64,000 nucleotides of DNA from Adiantum capillus-veneris. Taxonomy: Eukaryota; Streptophyta; Polypodiopsida; Polypodiales; Pteridaceae. Numbering within the stretch: position 1 is the first letter of the stretch; every line of letters begins with the position of its first letter. A program made the position numbers and the translations under genes. The notes beneath the pieces are model-generated. The model searched no databases and was not told where the DNA came from. It saw only the letters and a program-made list of their open reading frames with translations. Shown here in pieces: positions 45,051-58,700 of the stretch. Location: assembly GCA_014529385.2 (NCBI GenBank), contig CM043943.1, positions 156,360,747-156,424,746 of the forward strand, written 5' to 3'.

Positions 45051-47279
45051 GATGTTTTACTTTTAATAAATACACCAAGGAACAAGATGTTCAAAAGACG
45101 ACTGGCTAAAGATGTTTAGGCAAAGATCAGTACAGAAACAACTCAGTCTTTGATTCATAACTGTACAACATAATAAGAATGAAGTATCATTCCAAATGAG
45201 TTTATACAAGGGTCTCAGAACTATCCTAGTTGAATCATCAAGTGTTTTCAAAGTCGGACTGCAGCAAGCTAAACCTTTTTAAGCCAAGATAGAGTTCTCA
45301 CCTGCATCTATATAGTCAAGACAACAGATATGACTTGGCTACGTATGGCAGGCTTCAAAGAACCTATCAGTTGTTATCCATGTCAAACTTAAAAATTATT
45401 AGACTAGCTACTTTCCTATACATTAAAGTAGATAATATCTCAAGTTTTTTATGCAAACAAAGTAAATCTACCAGAATTGCTTCATATGTTTATAACAATT
45501 CATCTTTATAACAACCGTTTACTGTGAGAGGAAGTCGTCTGCACCATATCATTCAAAGTATTCTTTTAGCTAAACATTGTATGAAAAAACAACTAAAGTT
45601 TTTAAATAGTTTTTTCCAAGCTCAATGAGCAGGCCCGAAGTACCATTATCCAATTTTAAGCTATATTTGGCCCGAAGAATTCCAACCTATTTAGTTTTGA
45701 GGCCAAGATTCAATATTTTATTTCTGCTAAACCAAGTGAGCAAATCTGCCTAGAAGATATTTTCTCAAATATTTCAAGTAAAACTTCAACTACTTAGTGT
45801 ACCAAAACTAAGTAGTAAAGTACCACAAAAAATAGTGAGCTAGCTGTAAAAAGTTTTAGATTAAATCCGGATATCCAAGACCTAAACATGCCAACCAGTA
45901 ATCAACAGTCAAGGTGTAGGCAAATCAAAGCAAACCAGTAATCCCACCTCAATAAAGAGATACCAAAAAGGCGAACTAGGAGTTAGCATTGAAGGTGTAG
46001 CTAAATCAAAGCAAACCAACACCCTCACGTCAGTATAGAGATTATTGTATTTTGTCTATGGTTAAAACAACCAGATCTAAGCCAGCCATACAAGCAACAT
46101 GTAGTAGGTCAGATTTGTCCTGAGGTTTTTAAGGTCACTAGGCTCCCCCCTTATACCATCATAACCTCATCAAGTAATAGTATTCAACAATAGGCTAAAG
46201 GTTAGTTATTCTGAAGATAAACATACTTCCCATATCATAACAAAATAAACCAGATAAACATATGATACAGTTTATGTATAAAGCCAAAGCAAAAAGCCAA
46301 CCCTTAATACTTGTAATTAGCAGCATGCTGTATGTAAGATTTTATGCAAGTCAAGGTCAGCATGACAAAGTCCAGCAGGGTCAGTAAAGAAGAAATTATT
46401 TTGCTAAAAAAACGGCCCAAAGCACTATTAGCTAGAGCCAAAGATGTACTAGTAAGACCTAGAGCCAGATCCAGTCATTTGCAACCATACTTAAATATAG
46501 CCAGTTTTATGATAGTAAGAACTAACCCGGAGCTTAGGCCAAATTTTGGCAGTAAAGCACCAAAAATCAGATCAGTATCCATAGATTTTAAGCCAACAAA
46601 CAAACCTAGACTATGCATGTATGTATAAGTTTACATATAATTGATGGCAGTACCCCTCAACAGCTAACTGTAGTTGAAAAAACCAATTCTAAGGTCTAAG
46701 CGAGATATCCCCGACCAAAAATGCTAACTAGTAATCAGCAGGATGTAAGTAAGTCAAAGCAAACCAGCATCTCCTCCTTAGTAGAGAGATTAAGCGAGTC
46801 AAGGAAATATAATCATGGTTTTATCTGCAAAGTGTATTTATCAATCCTAGTTTAGAACCTGCAATTCCCAAGCATAGATTCCATCAGTAAATCAATTCTT
46901 CTGGTTTTTAAAAAATTAGTAAGCCGAAATCTTTTCTCAACAAAATCCCAATGTAGCTTACTGTCAGATTAAGAACCACAACATATCCCACCGGAATACT
47001 TACTGAAGGAATATGAACCATCACATAATATTCCAGAATATCCACCAGTGTCCAGCATAGTCAGAAAAGTTTCTCCCTTATAACACATTTGGGTAGTAAA
47101 AACCCCATCAGTAACTTACCTTAGTAGAAATAACAAGTCAAATAACCATTATGGTAATATTTGTGTAAGTATTAATAACCAGATAAAATTTGCAAATTTA
47201 CCATTTGAGTGAGTTACTCCCTTAACCAGCTTCATTAAAATATCAACCATCATTTATACATCATAAGCACGAGGTTCTA

Positions 47280-47369
47280 TCAAACCTTGATTAATGGTAA
47301 ACAGCCAGTGAGGTAAACACGCAAGGTACACATTAAGGACAATGAAAAAACCTTTGAAGTGGAAGCCAT
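47280..47369 (-). CDS. Putative 29-codon signal-peptide-like ORF, unit 1
   Basis: Minus strand, ATG in the good plant context AGGATGGCT. Begins MASTSKVFSLSLMC, then TLRVYLTGCLPLIKV and TGA. A short polar start and hydrophobic core resemble a secretory signal peptide. The last codons AAG/GTTTGATAG also form a splice-donor-like site, so this could be the first exon of a longer gene. No downstream exon could be proved. Confidence 0.3.
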   Translation of the reverse strand: MASTSKVFSLSLMCTLRVYLTGCLPLIKV

Positions 47370-47465
47370 CCTAATCATCAACACAATGGTAGCACACTGC
47401 AGAGCCAACCACCCCTCGGTAATAATCAGACAAACCCAAGTCTAAGTGAAGGGAAGAACCCCTCA

Positions 47466-47475
47466 CCTTTAAATA
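47466..47475 (-). promoter_or_regulatory. Degenerate TATA-like box, unit 1
   Basis: TATTTAAAGG on the minus strand, 97 bp before the ORF start; units 2-4 have TATATAAAGG. Confidence 0.25.
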
Positions 47476-48025
47476 GGGTTAGTGGTTGTGTGTGTGTCCG
47501 TAATCGTCACACAATCTTCATGCCAGGTATGGCCGCTCTCTGCAAGTCCTCTGCAGTGCGCAATCCCCTTTGGGATCATGAGCAGGCACTAGAGATAATG
47601 TGAAAGGTTTGAGATACAAGCCTCGCCTAGCCGCCATCATCATCAGAAGGGGAAGGGGATCGGTGGCGACATAGATTTCCCCACAGTGGTTTAAGCCAGG
47701 ATACAGGAAGAGATTTTTACAGTTAGACCCACAAGGGGTTTTACATTCCAAGGGTTATTTCCACAAGGGACTATTCCCATGGGGTTAGGTTATTAGAGGT
47801 ACCATGCTAAAAAAACAGCAAAGTGGAAAGCTTTACTTAGCCATAGTGTTTCACCATAGCAAGAGAAAGCAGTAGTTATTCTGTAAAGCATAAGGTAGAC
47901 TCCTATGAGGCACCAACTTAAATCAAGTTTCAGTGTTAAAGGTTGGATGTCATATTTTGTAGTCAGATATAGTGATCCAGGGAACAATCAGAAGCCCCTA
48001 GATGCCATCAATGTCACATGCTATG

Positions 48026-48076
<51 letters not shown>

Positions 48077-48111
48077 CCGCCCTATCCGAGGCGCCATACA
48101 CAATGGGTTTC

Positions 48112-48144
48112 GGCAGTAGGCCCATTGTATATGGGCCTACTGCC
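48112..48144. repeat. 13-bp perfect inverted repeat, unit 1
   Basis: GGCAGTAGGCCCA, 7-base spacer TTGTATA, TGGGCCTACTGCC; about 35 bp after the GT tract. Confidence 0.9.
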
Positions 48145-50999
48145 TCATCATAAGATGAGTTAAACAAAAGTCTTTAGCATAGAAGTGCCAAGTAGGAGTG
48201 TCCCTGAAAAGGGTAGAATTGTTTGTATTAATACAATAACCTCTTCAAGGAAGTCATTACTCTTGTAGGAGTTTTAAGGCTTTGTCAGCCAGTTTGAAAA
48301 AGTATGGTTGTCATTGAGTACCCTTTGGATGATATATGCCAAGCTAGTCCTCTTGTTCCAAAAAGTCATCATATGTGTAATAGGTAGCATGTTCTTGTAA
48401 TAGTTAAAATACAATTAGCTTAAGCATAGGTGAGTAGAATTGGATTAACCTGCTACTTAAAACTGACTCAGCCAGAAAGACTACAATAGTCGTGAGTAGG
48501 AATCCAATCTAAAGTCAAGGAGAGACCACCTAACACTTGTCAACCAGTCAAGGAATTATAGACCGTGGGTCAATCCATACCTATAGACAAGCAGTATCCA
48601 AAGCCAGTGTCCTGGTCCACCCAGTTGCCTGGGAGGGCCTGGTGTTTAGGTGTGTGTGTGTGTAGCTGTTTTACTTTTAATAAATACACACCAAGGAACA
48701 AGATGTTCAAAAGACGAGAGGCTAAAGATGTTTAGGCAAAGATTAGTACAGAAACAAGTCAGTCTTTGATTCATAATTGTACAACATAATAAGAAAGAAG
48801 TATCATTCGAAATGAGTTTATACAAAGTATCAGAACTATCCTAGTTGAATCATCAAGTGTTTTCAAAGTCGGACTGTAGCAAGCTAAACCTTTTTAAGGC
48901 AAGATAGAGTACTCACCTGCATCCATATAGTCCAGACAACAGATATGACTTGGCTACGTATGGCAGGCTTCAAAGAACCTATCAGTTGTTATCCATGTCA
49001 AACTTAAAAATTATTAGACAACCAAAGTTTTTAAATAGTTTCCAAGCTCAATGAGCAGGCCCGAAATACCATTATCTAGTTTTAAGCCATATTTGGCCCT
49101 AAGAATTCCAACCAAGTGAGCAGGTCCGCCTAGAAGATATTTTCTCAGATATTTCAAGTAAAACTTCAACTACTCACTGTACCAAAACTAGGTAGTAAAG
49201 TACCACAAAAAAATGTGAGCTAGTTGTAAATTTTTTGGGATTAAAGCTAGATATCCAAGACCTAAAAAGGCCAATCAGTAATCAACAGTCAAGGTGTAGG
49301 TAAATCAAAGCAAACCAGTAATCCCACCTCAGTAAAGAGATACCAAAAAGGCCAACTAGTAGTTAGCATTGGAAATGTAGCTAAATCAAATCAAACTAGT
49401 ATCCCCACCTCAGTATAGAGATTATTGTATTTTTAGATTTTAAAACCTGGACCACATAAAAGACAGTAATCCAACAATCAGTGGCATGTTGTAAGTAATC
49501 TTTTTTACCTTAAGGCAAGCAAGATAGAGTCTAGCAAGGTCACCAAAAAAGAAGTGAAAGGATCTTGCAAAGAAACAGCTCAGTTAAGTATTAGCCAAAG
49601 CTAGAGAAGTGCGAGCCAGAGTGTAAGCAAGCCAAAAAATTTTATGGTAGTAACCCCAAAAGCTAGCTCAGTAGAGAGATTGTGCCAAATACCAATAGAT
49701 AGTCATGGTATTTATTGGTGACAGCCAGAAAAAATAATTTTTAAGGCAGCAAGAACTAGATGTACTGGAATGTCTATGGTTAAAAAATCCAGATCTAAGC
49801 CAGCCATCCAAGCAACATGCAGTAGGTCATATTTGTCATGAGGTTTTTAAGGTCACCATGCTCCCCCCTTATACCATCATAACCTCATCAAGTAATAGTA
49901 TCCAACAATAGGCTAAAGGTTAGTTATTCTGAAGAAAAAGAGACTTTCCATATCATAATAAAATAAACCAGATAAACAGATGAAACACTTTATGTATAAA
50001 GCAAAAGCAAAAAGCCAAACCTTAATCCTTGTAATTAGCAGCATGCTGTATGTAAGATTTTATGCAAGTCAAGGTCAGCATGACAAAGTCCAGCAGGGTC
50101 AGTAAAGAAGAAAGGATTTTGCAAAAAAAAAGGCCCAAAGCAGTATTAGCCAGAGCCAACGATGTACTAGTAAGACCTAGAGCCAGATCCAATCATTTCC
50201 AACCATACTTAAATATAGCTAGTTTTATGATAGTGAGAACTAACCCGGAGCTTAGGACAAATTTTGACAGTAAAGCACCAAAAATCAGATCAGTATCCAT
50301 AGATTTCAAGTCAAGCAACAAACCTAGACTATGCATGTATGTATAAGTTTACATATAATTGATGGCAGTACCCCTCAAGAGCTGACTGTAGTTGAAAAAA
50401 CCAATTCTCAGGTCTAAGCGAGATATGCCCGACCAAAAATGCTAACCAGTAATTAGCAGGATGTAAGTAAGTCAAAGAAAACCAACATCTCCTCCTTAGT
50501 AGAGAGATTAAGCCAGTCAACGAAATATAATCATGGTTTTATCTGCAAAGTGTATTTATCAATCCCAGTTTAGAACCTGCAATTCCCAAGCATAGATTCC
50601 ATCAGTAAATCAAATCTTATGGTTTTTTAAAAATTAGTAAGCCGAAATCTTTTCTCAACAAAATCCCAATGTAGCTCATTGTCGGATTAAGAACCACCAC
50701 ATATCCCACCAGAATACTTACTGAAGGAATATGAACCATCACATAATATTCCAAAATATCCACCAATGTTGAGCATAGTCAAAATAGTTTCCCCCTTATG
50801 TTGGGTAGTAAAAACCCCATCAGTAACTTACCTCAGTAGAAATAACAAGCCAAATAACCCTTATGGTAATATCTGTGTAAGTATTAATAACCAGATAAAA
50901 TTTGCAAATTTACCATTTGAGTGAGTTACTCCCTTAACCAGCTTCATGAAAATATCAACCATTCAACCATCATTTATACATCATAAGCACGAGGTTCTA

Positions 51000-51089
51000 T
51001 CAAACCTTGATTAGTGGTAAAAAGCTAGTGAGGAAAACACGCAAGGTACACATTAAGGACAATGAAAGAAACTTCGAAGTGGAAGCCAT
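51000..51089 (-). CDS. Putative 29-codon signal-peptide-like ORF, unit 2
   Basis: Same position in unit 2. Begins MASTSKFLSLSLMC and ends SFLPLIKV. Start, length and stop are conserved with units 1, 3 and 4. Confidence 0.3.
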   Translation of the reverse strand: MASTSKFLSLSLMCTLRVFLTSFLPLIKV

Positions 51090-51185
51090 CCTAGTCATCA
51101 ACACAGTGGTAGCAGACTGCAGAGCCAAGCACCCCTCGGTAATAATCAGACAAACCCAAGTCTAAGTGAAGGGAAGAACCCCTCA

Positions 51186-51195
51186 CCTTTATATA
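51186..51195 (-). promoter_or_regulatory. TATA box candidate, unit 2
   Basis: TATATAAAGG on the minus strand, 97 bp before the 29-codon ORF. Confidence 0.4.
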
Positions 51196-51737
51196 GGGTT
51201 GGTGGTTGTGTGTGTGTCCGCAATCGTGTCACAATCTTCATGCGAGGTATGGCCGCCCTATGAAAGTCTTCCGCAGTGCGCAATCCCCTTTGGGAGCACG
51301 CACTAGAGATAATGCAACAGGTTTGAGCTAGAAGCCTCGCTTAGCCGCCATCATCATCAGAAGGGGAAGGGGATCGGTGGCGACATAGATTTCCCCACAG
51401 TGGTTTAAGCCAGGATACATGAAAAGATTTTTAAAGTTAGACCCACAAGGGGTTTTACATTCCAAGGGTTATTTCCACAAGCGACTATTCCCATGGGGCT
51501 AGGTTATTAGAGGTACCATGCTAAAAAAACAGCAAAGTGGAAAACTTGACTTAGCCATAGTGTTTCATTATAGGAAGAGATAGCAGTAGTTATTCTGTAA
51601 AGTATAAGGTAGAATCCTATGAGACACCAACTTAAATCAAGTTTGAGTGTTAAAGGTTGGATGTCATATTTTGTAGTCAGATATAGTGATCCAGGGAACA
51701 ATCAGAAGGCCCCAGATGCCATCAAGGTCAGATGCTA

Positions 51738-51786
<49 letters not shown>

Positions 51787-51821
51787 CCGGCCTATCCGAG
51801 GCGCCATACACAATGGGTTTC

Positions 51822-51854
51822 GGCAGTAGGCCCATTGTATATGGGCCTACTGCC
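51822..51854. repeat. 13-bp perfect inverted repeat, unit 2
   Basis: Identical to the unit 1 hairpin. In unit 3 (55791-55823) the second arm is TGGGCCTATTGTC, imperfect. Confidence 0.9.
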
Positions 51855-53535
51855 TCATCATAAGATGAGTTAAACAAAAGTCTTTAGCATAGAAGTGCCA
51901 AGTAGGAGTGTCCCTGAAAAGGGTAGAATTGTTTGTAATAATACAATAACCTTTTCAAGGAAGTCATTACTCTTGTAGGAGTTTTAAGGCTTTGTCAGCC
52001 AGTTTGAAAAAGTATGGTTGTCATTGAGTACCCTTTGGATGATATATGCCAAGCTAGTCCTCTTGTTCCAAAAAGTCATCATATGTGTAATAGGTAGCAT
52101 GTTCTTGTAATAGTTAAAATACAATTAGCTTAAGCATAGGTGAGTAGAATTGGATTAACCTGCTACTTAAAACCGACTCAGCCAGAAAGACTACAATAGT
52201 CGTGAGTAGGAATCCAATCTAAAGTCAAGGAGAGACCACCTAACACTTGTCAACCAGTCAAGGAATTATAGACCGTGGGTCAATCCATACCTATAGACAA
52301 GCAGTATCCAAAGCCAGTGTCCTGGTCCACCCAGTTGCCTGGGAGGGCCTGGTGTTTAGGTGTGTGTGTGTAGCTGTTTTACTTTTAATAAATACACACC
52401 AAGGAACAAGATGTTTAAAAGACGACTGGCTAAAGATGTTTAGGCAAAGATTAGTACAGAAAGAACTCAGTCTTTGATTCATAACTGTACAACATAATAA
52501 TAATAAATTATCATTCCAAATGAGTTTATACAAAGTATTAGAACTATCCTAGTTGAATCATCAAGTGTTTTCAAAGTCGGACTGCAGCAAGCTAAACCTT
52601 TTTAAGCCAAGATAGAGTACTCACCTGCATCCATATAGTCAAGACAACAGATATGGCTTGCCTACGTATGGCAGGCTTCAAAGAGCCTATCAGTTGTTAT
52701 CCATGTCAAACTTATTAGACTAGCTACTGTCCTATACATTAAAGTAGATAATATCTCACGTTTTTTCTGCAAACAAAGTAAATATACCAGAATTGCTTCA
52801 TATGTTTATAACAGTTCATCGTTATAACAACCATTTACTGTGAGAGGAAGTCGTCTACACCATATCATTCAAAGTATTCTTTTAGCTAAACATTGTATGA
52901 AAAAACAACCAAAGTTTTAAAATAGTTTTTTCCAAGGTCAATGAGTAGGCCCGAAGTACCATTATCAAGTTTTAAGCCATATTTGGCCCTAAGAATTCCA
53001 ACCTATTTAGTTTTGAGGCCAAGATTCAATATTTTATTTTTGCTAAACCAAGTGAGCAGGTCTGCCTAGAAGATATTTTCTCAAATATTTCAAGTAAAAC
53101 TTCAACTACTCACTATACCAAAACTAAGTAGTAAAGTACCACAAAAAAAAAGTGAGCTAGCTGTAAAAAGTTTGGGATTAAAGCAAGATATCCAAGACCT
53201 AAAAAGGCCAATCAGTAATCAACAGTCAATGTGTAGGTAAATCAAAGCAAACCAGTAATCCCACCTAAGTAAAGAGATACCAAAAAGGCCAACTAGTAGT
53301 TAGCATTGGAAATGTAGCTAAATTAAATTAAACTAGTATCCCCACCTTAGTATAGAGATTATTGTATTTTCAGATTTTCAAACCTGGACCAGATAAAAGA
53401 CATTAATCCAACAATGAGTGGCATGTTGTAAGTAACTTTTTTACCTTAAGGCAAGCAAGACAGAGTCTAGCAAGGTTACCAAAAAAGAAGTGAAAGGATC
53501 TTGCAAAGAAACAGCTCAGAGAAGTATTAGCCAGA

Positions 53536-53735
53536 ACTGCGAAGGACTTGCAGAGGGCGGCCATACCTGGCATGAAGATTGTGACACGATTGCGGACACA
53601 CACACACACACAACCACTAACCCTATATAAAGGTGAGGGGTTCTTCCCTTCACTTAGACTTGGGTTTGTCTGATTATTATTACCGAGGGGTGCTTGGCTT
53701 TGTAGTCTGCTACCACTGTGTTGATGCTACCACAG
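53536..53735 (+). promoter_or_regulatory. Inverted copy of the unit promoter block
   Basis: The stretch with TATATAAAGG and the following GGGGTTCTTCCCTTCACTTA, found on the minus strand elsewhere, lies here on the plus strand. Its TATA faces away from the unit's own ORF. Confidence 0.55.
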
Positions 53736-54977
53736 GTCTAAGTGAAATGTCTATGGTTATAAAGCCAGATCTAAGCCAGCCATCCAAGCAACAGGTAGTA
53801 GGTCAGATTTGTCCTGAGGTTTTTAAGGTCACCAGTCTCCCTCCTTATACCATCATAACATCATCAAGTAATAGTATTCAACAATAGGCTAAAGGTTAGT
53901 TATTCTGAAGGTAAAGAGACTTTCCATATCATAACAAAATAAACCAGATAAACAGATGAACCACTTTATATATTAAGCCAAAGCAAAAAGCCAACCCTTA
54001 ATCCTTGTAATTAGCAACATGTTGTATGTAAGTTTTTATGCAAGTCAAGGTCAGCATGAAAAAGTCCAGCAGGGTTAGTAAAGAAGAAAGGATTTTGCTA
54101 AAAAACGGCCCAAAGCAGTATTAATCAGAGCCAAAGATGTACTAGTCAGACCTAGAGCCAGATCCAACCATTTCCAAGCATACCCAAATAAAGCTAGTTT
54201 TATGATAGTAAGAACTAACCCAAAGCTTAGGACAAATTTTGGCAGTAAAGCACCAAAAATCAGATTAGTATCCATAGATTTTAAGCCAAGCAACAAACCT
54301 AGACTATGCATGTATGTATAAGGCTTACATACAATTGATGGTGGTACCCCTCAATAGCTAGTTGTAATTGAAAAAACCAATTTTTAGGTCTAAGCGAGAT
54401 ATCACCGACCAAAAACGCTAACCAGTTAATCAGCATGATGTAAGTCAAAGTAAACCAGCATCTCCTCCTTAGTAGAGAGATTAAGCCAATCAACAAAATA
54501 TAATCATGGTTTTATCTGCAAAGTGTATTTATCAATCCTAGTTTAGAACCTGCAATTCCCAAGCATAGATTCCATCAGTAAATCAATTCTTATGGTTTTG
54601 TAAAAACTAGTAAGCCGAAATATTTTCTAAACAAAATCCCAATGTAGCTCACTGTCGGATGAAGAACCACCACATATCCCACCGGAATACTTACTGAAGG
54701 AATATGAACCATCACATAATATTTTAGAATATCCCCCAGTGTTCAGCAAAGTCAAAAAAGTTTCCCTCGTATAACACATTTAAGTAGTAAAGACCCCATC
54801 AGTAACATATCTCAATAGAAATAACAAGTCAAATAACCATTATGGTAATATTTGTGTAAGTATTAATAACCAGTTAAAATTTGCAAATTTACCATTGAGT
54901 GAGTTACTCCCTTAACCAGCTTCATCAAAATATCAACCATTCAACCATCATTTATACATGATAAGCACGGGGTTCTA

Positions 54978-55067
54978 TCAAACCTTGATTAGTGGTAAAA
55001 AGCTAGTGAGGTAAACACGCAAGGTACACATTAAGGACAGTGAAAAAACCTTTGAAGTGGAAGTCAT
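54978..55067 (-). CDS. Putative 29-codon signal-peptide-like ORF, unit 3
   Basis: Begins MTSTSKVFSLSLMC (Ala2 to Thr) and ends SFLPLIKV; otherwise as in unit 1. Confidence 0.3.
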   Translation of the reverse strand: MTSTSKVFSLSLMCTLRVYLTSFLPLIKV

Positions 55068-55163
55068 CCTAATCATAACCACAGTGGTAGTGGAGTGTAG
55101 AGCCAACCACCCCTCGGTAATAATCAGACAAACCCAAGTCTAAGTGAAGGGAAGAACCCCTCA

Positions 55164-55173
55164 CCTTTATATA
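55164..55173 (-). promoter_or_regulatory. TATA box candidate, unit 3
   Basis: TATATAAAGG, minus strand, 97 bp before the ORF. Confidence 0.4.
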
Positions 55174-55722
55174 GGGTTAGTGGTTGTGTGTATGTCCGCA
55201 ATCGTCACACAATCTTCATGTTAGGTATGGCCACCCTCTGCAAGTCCTTAGCTGTGTGCAATCCCCTTTGAGATCATGAGCGGGCACTAGAGATAATGTG
55301 AACGGTTTGAGCTACAAGCCTTGCCTAGCCGCCATCATCATCAGAAGGGGAAGGGGATCGGTGGCGACGTAGATTTCACTGCAGTGGTTTAAGTCAGGAT
55401 ACAGGAAAATATTTTTACAGTTACACCCGCAAGGGGTTTTACATTCCAAGGGTAATTCCACAAGGGACTATTCCCATGGGGTTAGGTTATTAGAGGTACC
55501 ATGCTAAAAAGACAGCAAAGTGGAAAGCTTTCCTTAGCCATAGTGTTTCACCATAGCAAGAGATAGCAGTATTATTCTGTAAAGCATAAGGTAGACTCCT
55601 ATGAGGCACCCAACTTAAATCAAGTTTGAGTGTTAAAGGTTGGATATTATATTTTGTAGTCAGATAAAGTAATCCAGGGCACAATCAGAAGCCCCCCGAT
55701 GCCATCAAGGTCAGATGCTATG

Positions 55723-55755
<33 letters not shown>

Positions 55756-58700
55756 CCGCCCTATCCCAGGCGCCATACACAATGGGTTTTGGCAGTAGGC
55801 CCATTGTATATGGGCCTATTGTCTCATCATAAAATGAGTTAAGAAAAAGTCTTTAGCATAGAAGTGCCAAGTAGGATTGTCCCTGAAAAGGGTAGAATTG
55901 TTTGTATTAATACAATAGCGCCTTCAAGGAATACATTACTCTTGTAGTAGTTTTAAGGCTTTGTCAGCTTGTTTGAAAAAGTATGGTTGTCATTGAGTAG
56001 CCTTTGGATGATAACGCCAAGCTAGTCCTCTTGTTCCAAAAAGTCATCATATGTGTAATAGGTAGCATGTTCCTGAAATATTCAAAATACAATTAGCTTA
56101 AGCATAGGTGAGTAGAATTGCAATAACCTGTTACTTAAAACCGAAGCAGCAAGAAAAACTACAATAGTTGTGAGTAGGAATCCTGTCTAAAGTCAAGGAG
56201 AGACCACCTAACACCTATCAACCAGTCAAGGAATTATAGACAGTGGGTCAATCCAAGCTTATAGACAAGCACTATCCAAAGCCAGCGTCCTGGTCCACCG
56301 AGTTGCTTGGGAGGGCCTGGTGTTTAGGTGTGTGTGTGTAGCTGTTTTACTTTTAATAAATACACACCAAGGAACAAAATGTTCAAAAGACGATTAGCTA
56401 AAGATGTTTAGGCAAAGATTAGTATAGAAACAACTCAGTCTTTGACTCATAACTGTACAACATAATAAGAATGAAGTATCATTCCAAATGATTTTATACA
56501 AAGGTATAAGAACTATCCCAGTTGAATCATCAAGTGTTTTCAAAGTTGGACTGCAGCAAGCTAAACCTTTTTAAGCCAAGATAGAGTTCTCACCTGCATC
56601 CATATAGTCAAGACAACAGATATGTTAGGCTTGGCTACGTATGGCAGGCTTCAAAGAACCTATCAGTTGTTATCCATGTCAAACTTAAAAATTATTAGAC
56701 TAGCTATTGTCCTATACATTAAAGTAGATAATATCTCAAGGTTTTTTTGCAAACAAAGTAAATATACCAGAATTGCTTCATATGTTTAAAATTTTTAATC
56801 TTTACAACAACCGTGTACTCTGAGAGGAAGTCATCTACACAATATCATTCAAAGTAATCTTTTAGCTAAACATTGTATGAAAAAACAACCAAAGTTTTTA
56901 AATAGTTTTTTCCAAGCTCAATGAGCAAGCCCAAAGTACCAACCATTATCTAGTTTTAAGCCATATTTGGCCCTAAGAATTCCAACCTATTTAGTGTTGA
57001 GGCCAAGATTCAATATTTTATTTCTAATAAACTAAGTGAGCAAATCTACCTAGAAGATATTTTCTCAGATATTTCAAGTAAAACTTCAATTACTCAGTGT
57101 ACCAAAACTAGGTAGTAAAGTACCACCAAAAAAAGTGAGCTAGCTGTAAAAAGTTTCCGATGAAACCCAGATATCCAAGACCTAAAAAGGCCAACCAGTA
57201 AGCAACAGTCAAGGTGTAGGTAAATCAAAGCAAACTAGTAATCCCACCTCAGTAAAGAGATACCAAAAAGGCCAACCAGTAGTTAGCAGACAGTCAAGGT
57301 GTAGGTAAATCAAAGCAAATCAGTACCCCCACATTAGTATAGAGATTATTGTATTTTCATATTTTCAAACCTGGACCAGATAAAAGGTATTAATCCAATA
57401 ATCAATGGCATGTTGTAAGCTGTATTTTTTACCTTAAGACAATCAAGACAGAGTCCAGCAAGGTCAACAAAAAAGAAGTGAAAGGATCTTGCAAAGAAAC
57501 AACTTAGAGAAGTATTAGCTAGAGCCAGAGAAGTGCCAGCCAGAGCCAGAGCCAGAGCCAGAGCATGCCAAAACATTTTATGGTAGTAACCCCAAGAGCT
57601 AGCTCAATAGAGAGATTGTGCCAAATACCAATAGATAGTCATGGTATCTATTGGTAACAAATCGAGAAAAAATAATTTTTAAGGGAGCAAGAACTAGATG
57701 TAGTGGAATGTCTATGGTTAAAAAAGCCAGATCTAAGCCAGCCATCCAAGCAACAGGCAGTAGGTCAGATTTGTCCTGAGGTTTTTAAGGTCACCCGGCT
57801 TCCCCCTTATACCATCATAACCTCATCAAGTAATAGTATTCAACAATAGGCTAAAGGTTAGATATTCTAAAGATAAATAGACTTTCCATATCATAACAAA
57901 ATAAACTAGATAAACATATGAACCAGTTTATGTATAAAGCCAAAGAAAAAAGTTAACCCTTAATCCTTGTAATTAGCAACATGCTATATGTAAGATTTTA
58001 TGCAAGTCAAGGTCATCATGACAAAGTCTAGGAGGGTCATTAAAGAAGAAAGGATTTTGCTAAAAAATGGCCCAAAGCAGTATTAGTCAGAGCCAAAGAT
58101 GTACTAGTCAGACCGAGAGCGAGATCCAACCATTTCCAACCATACCCAAATATAGCCAGTTTTATGATAGTAAGAACTAACCCGGAGCTTAGGACAAATT
58201 TTGGCAGTAAAGCACCAAAAATCAGATCAGTATCCATAGATTTTAAGCCAACAAACAAACCTAGACTATGCATGTATGTATAAGTTTACATAAAATTAAT
58301 GGCAGTACCCCTCAACAGCTAGCTGTAGATGAAAAAACCAATTTTCAGGTCTAAGCGAGATATCCCCGACCAAAAACGCTAACCAGTAATCAACAGGATG
58401 TAAGTAAGTCAAAGCAAACCAGCATCTCCTCCTTCGTAGAGAGATTAAGCCAATCAACAAAATATAATCATGGTTTTATCTGCAAAGTGTATTTATCAAT
58501 CCTAGTTTAGAACCTGGAATTCCCAAGCATAGATTCCATCAGTAAATCAATTCTTATGGTTTTGTAAAAACTAGTAAGCCGAAATCTTTTCTCAACAAAA
58601 TCCCAATGTAGCTCACTGTCGGATTAAGAACCACCACATATCCCACCGAAATACTTACTGAAGGAATATGAACCATCACATAATATTCTAGAATATCCAC

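Larger units (their letters stand above)
45051..48661 (-). repeat. Tandem unit 1 of a 3.4-4.0 kb array
   Basis: About 3.6 kb, delimited by GTTTTACTTTTAATAAATACAC (45051 and 48664). It is highly similar to units 2-4 along its length. Plus-strand order: AT-rich block; block with the 29-codon ORF and TATA-like box (47280-47475); (GT)n at about 48031-48074; hairpin; end block AGGCCTGGTGTTTAGGTGTG. The orientation follows the minus-strand TATA/ORF. No transposase, rRNA or known protein domain is visible. Confidence 0.85.
48662..52370 (-). repeat. Tandem unit 2
   Basis: About 3.7 kb, same order as unit 1. It lacks the segment from ACTAGCTACTTTCC to GTATGAAAAAACA after AAAAATTATTAGAC (49019). It has an extra block around 49430-49790 similar to 57350-57720. 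GT tract 51741-51784; hairpin 51822-51854. Confidence 0.85.
52371..56338 (-). repeat. Tandem unit 3
   Basis: About 4.0 kb, same order. It carries an inverted promoter block at about 53536-53735. The GT tract is short (55726-55753) and the hairpin arm is degenerate. Confidence 0.85.

Noticed and set aside
46344-46628. 94-codon plus-strand ORF in array units 1 and 2 (also 50062-50346)
   Set aside because: Broken in units 3 and 4 and has no protein-like features; the opposite strand is open in units 3 and 4 only. Expected by chance in near-identical repeats.
54075-54496. Minus-strand hydrophobic ORFs in units 3 and 4 (MHSLGL..., LISLLRRRCWF...)
   Set aside because: Stops interrupt the same frames in units 1 or 2, so no consistent coding.
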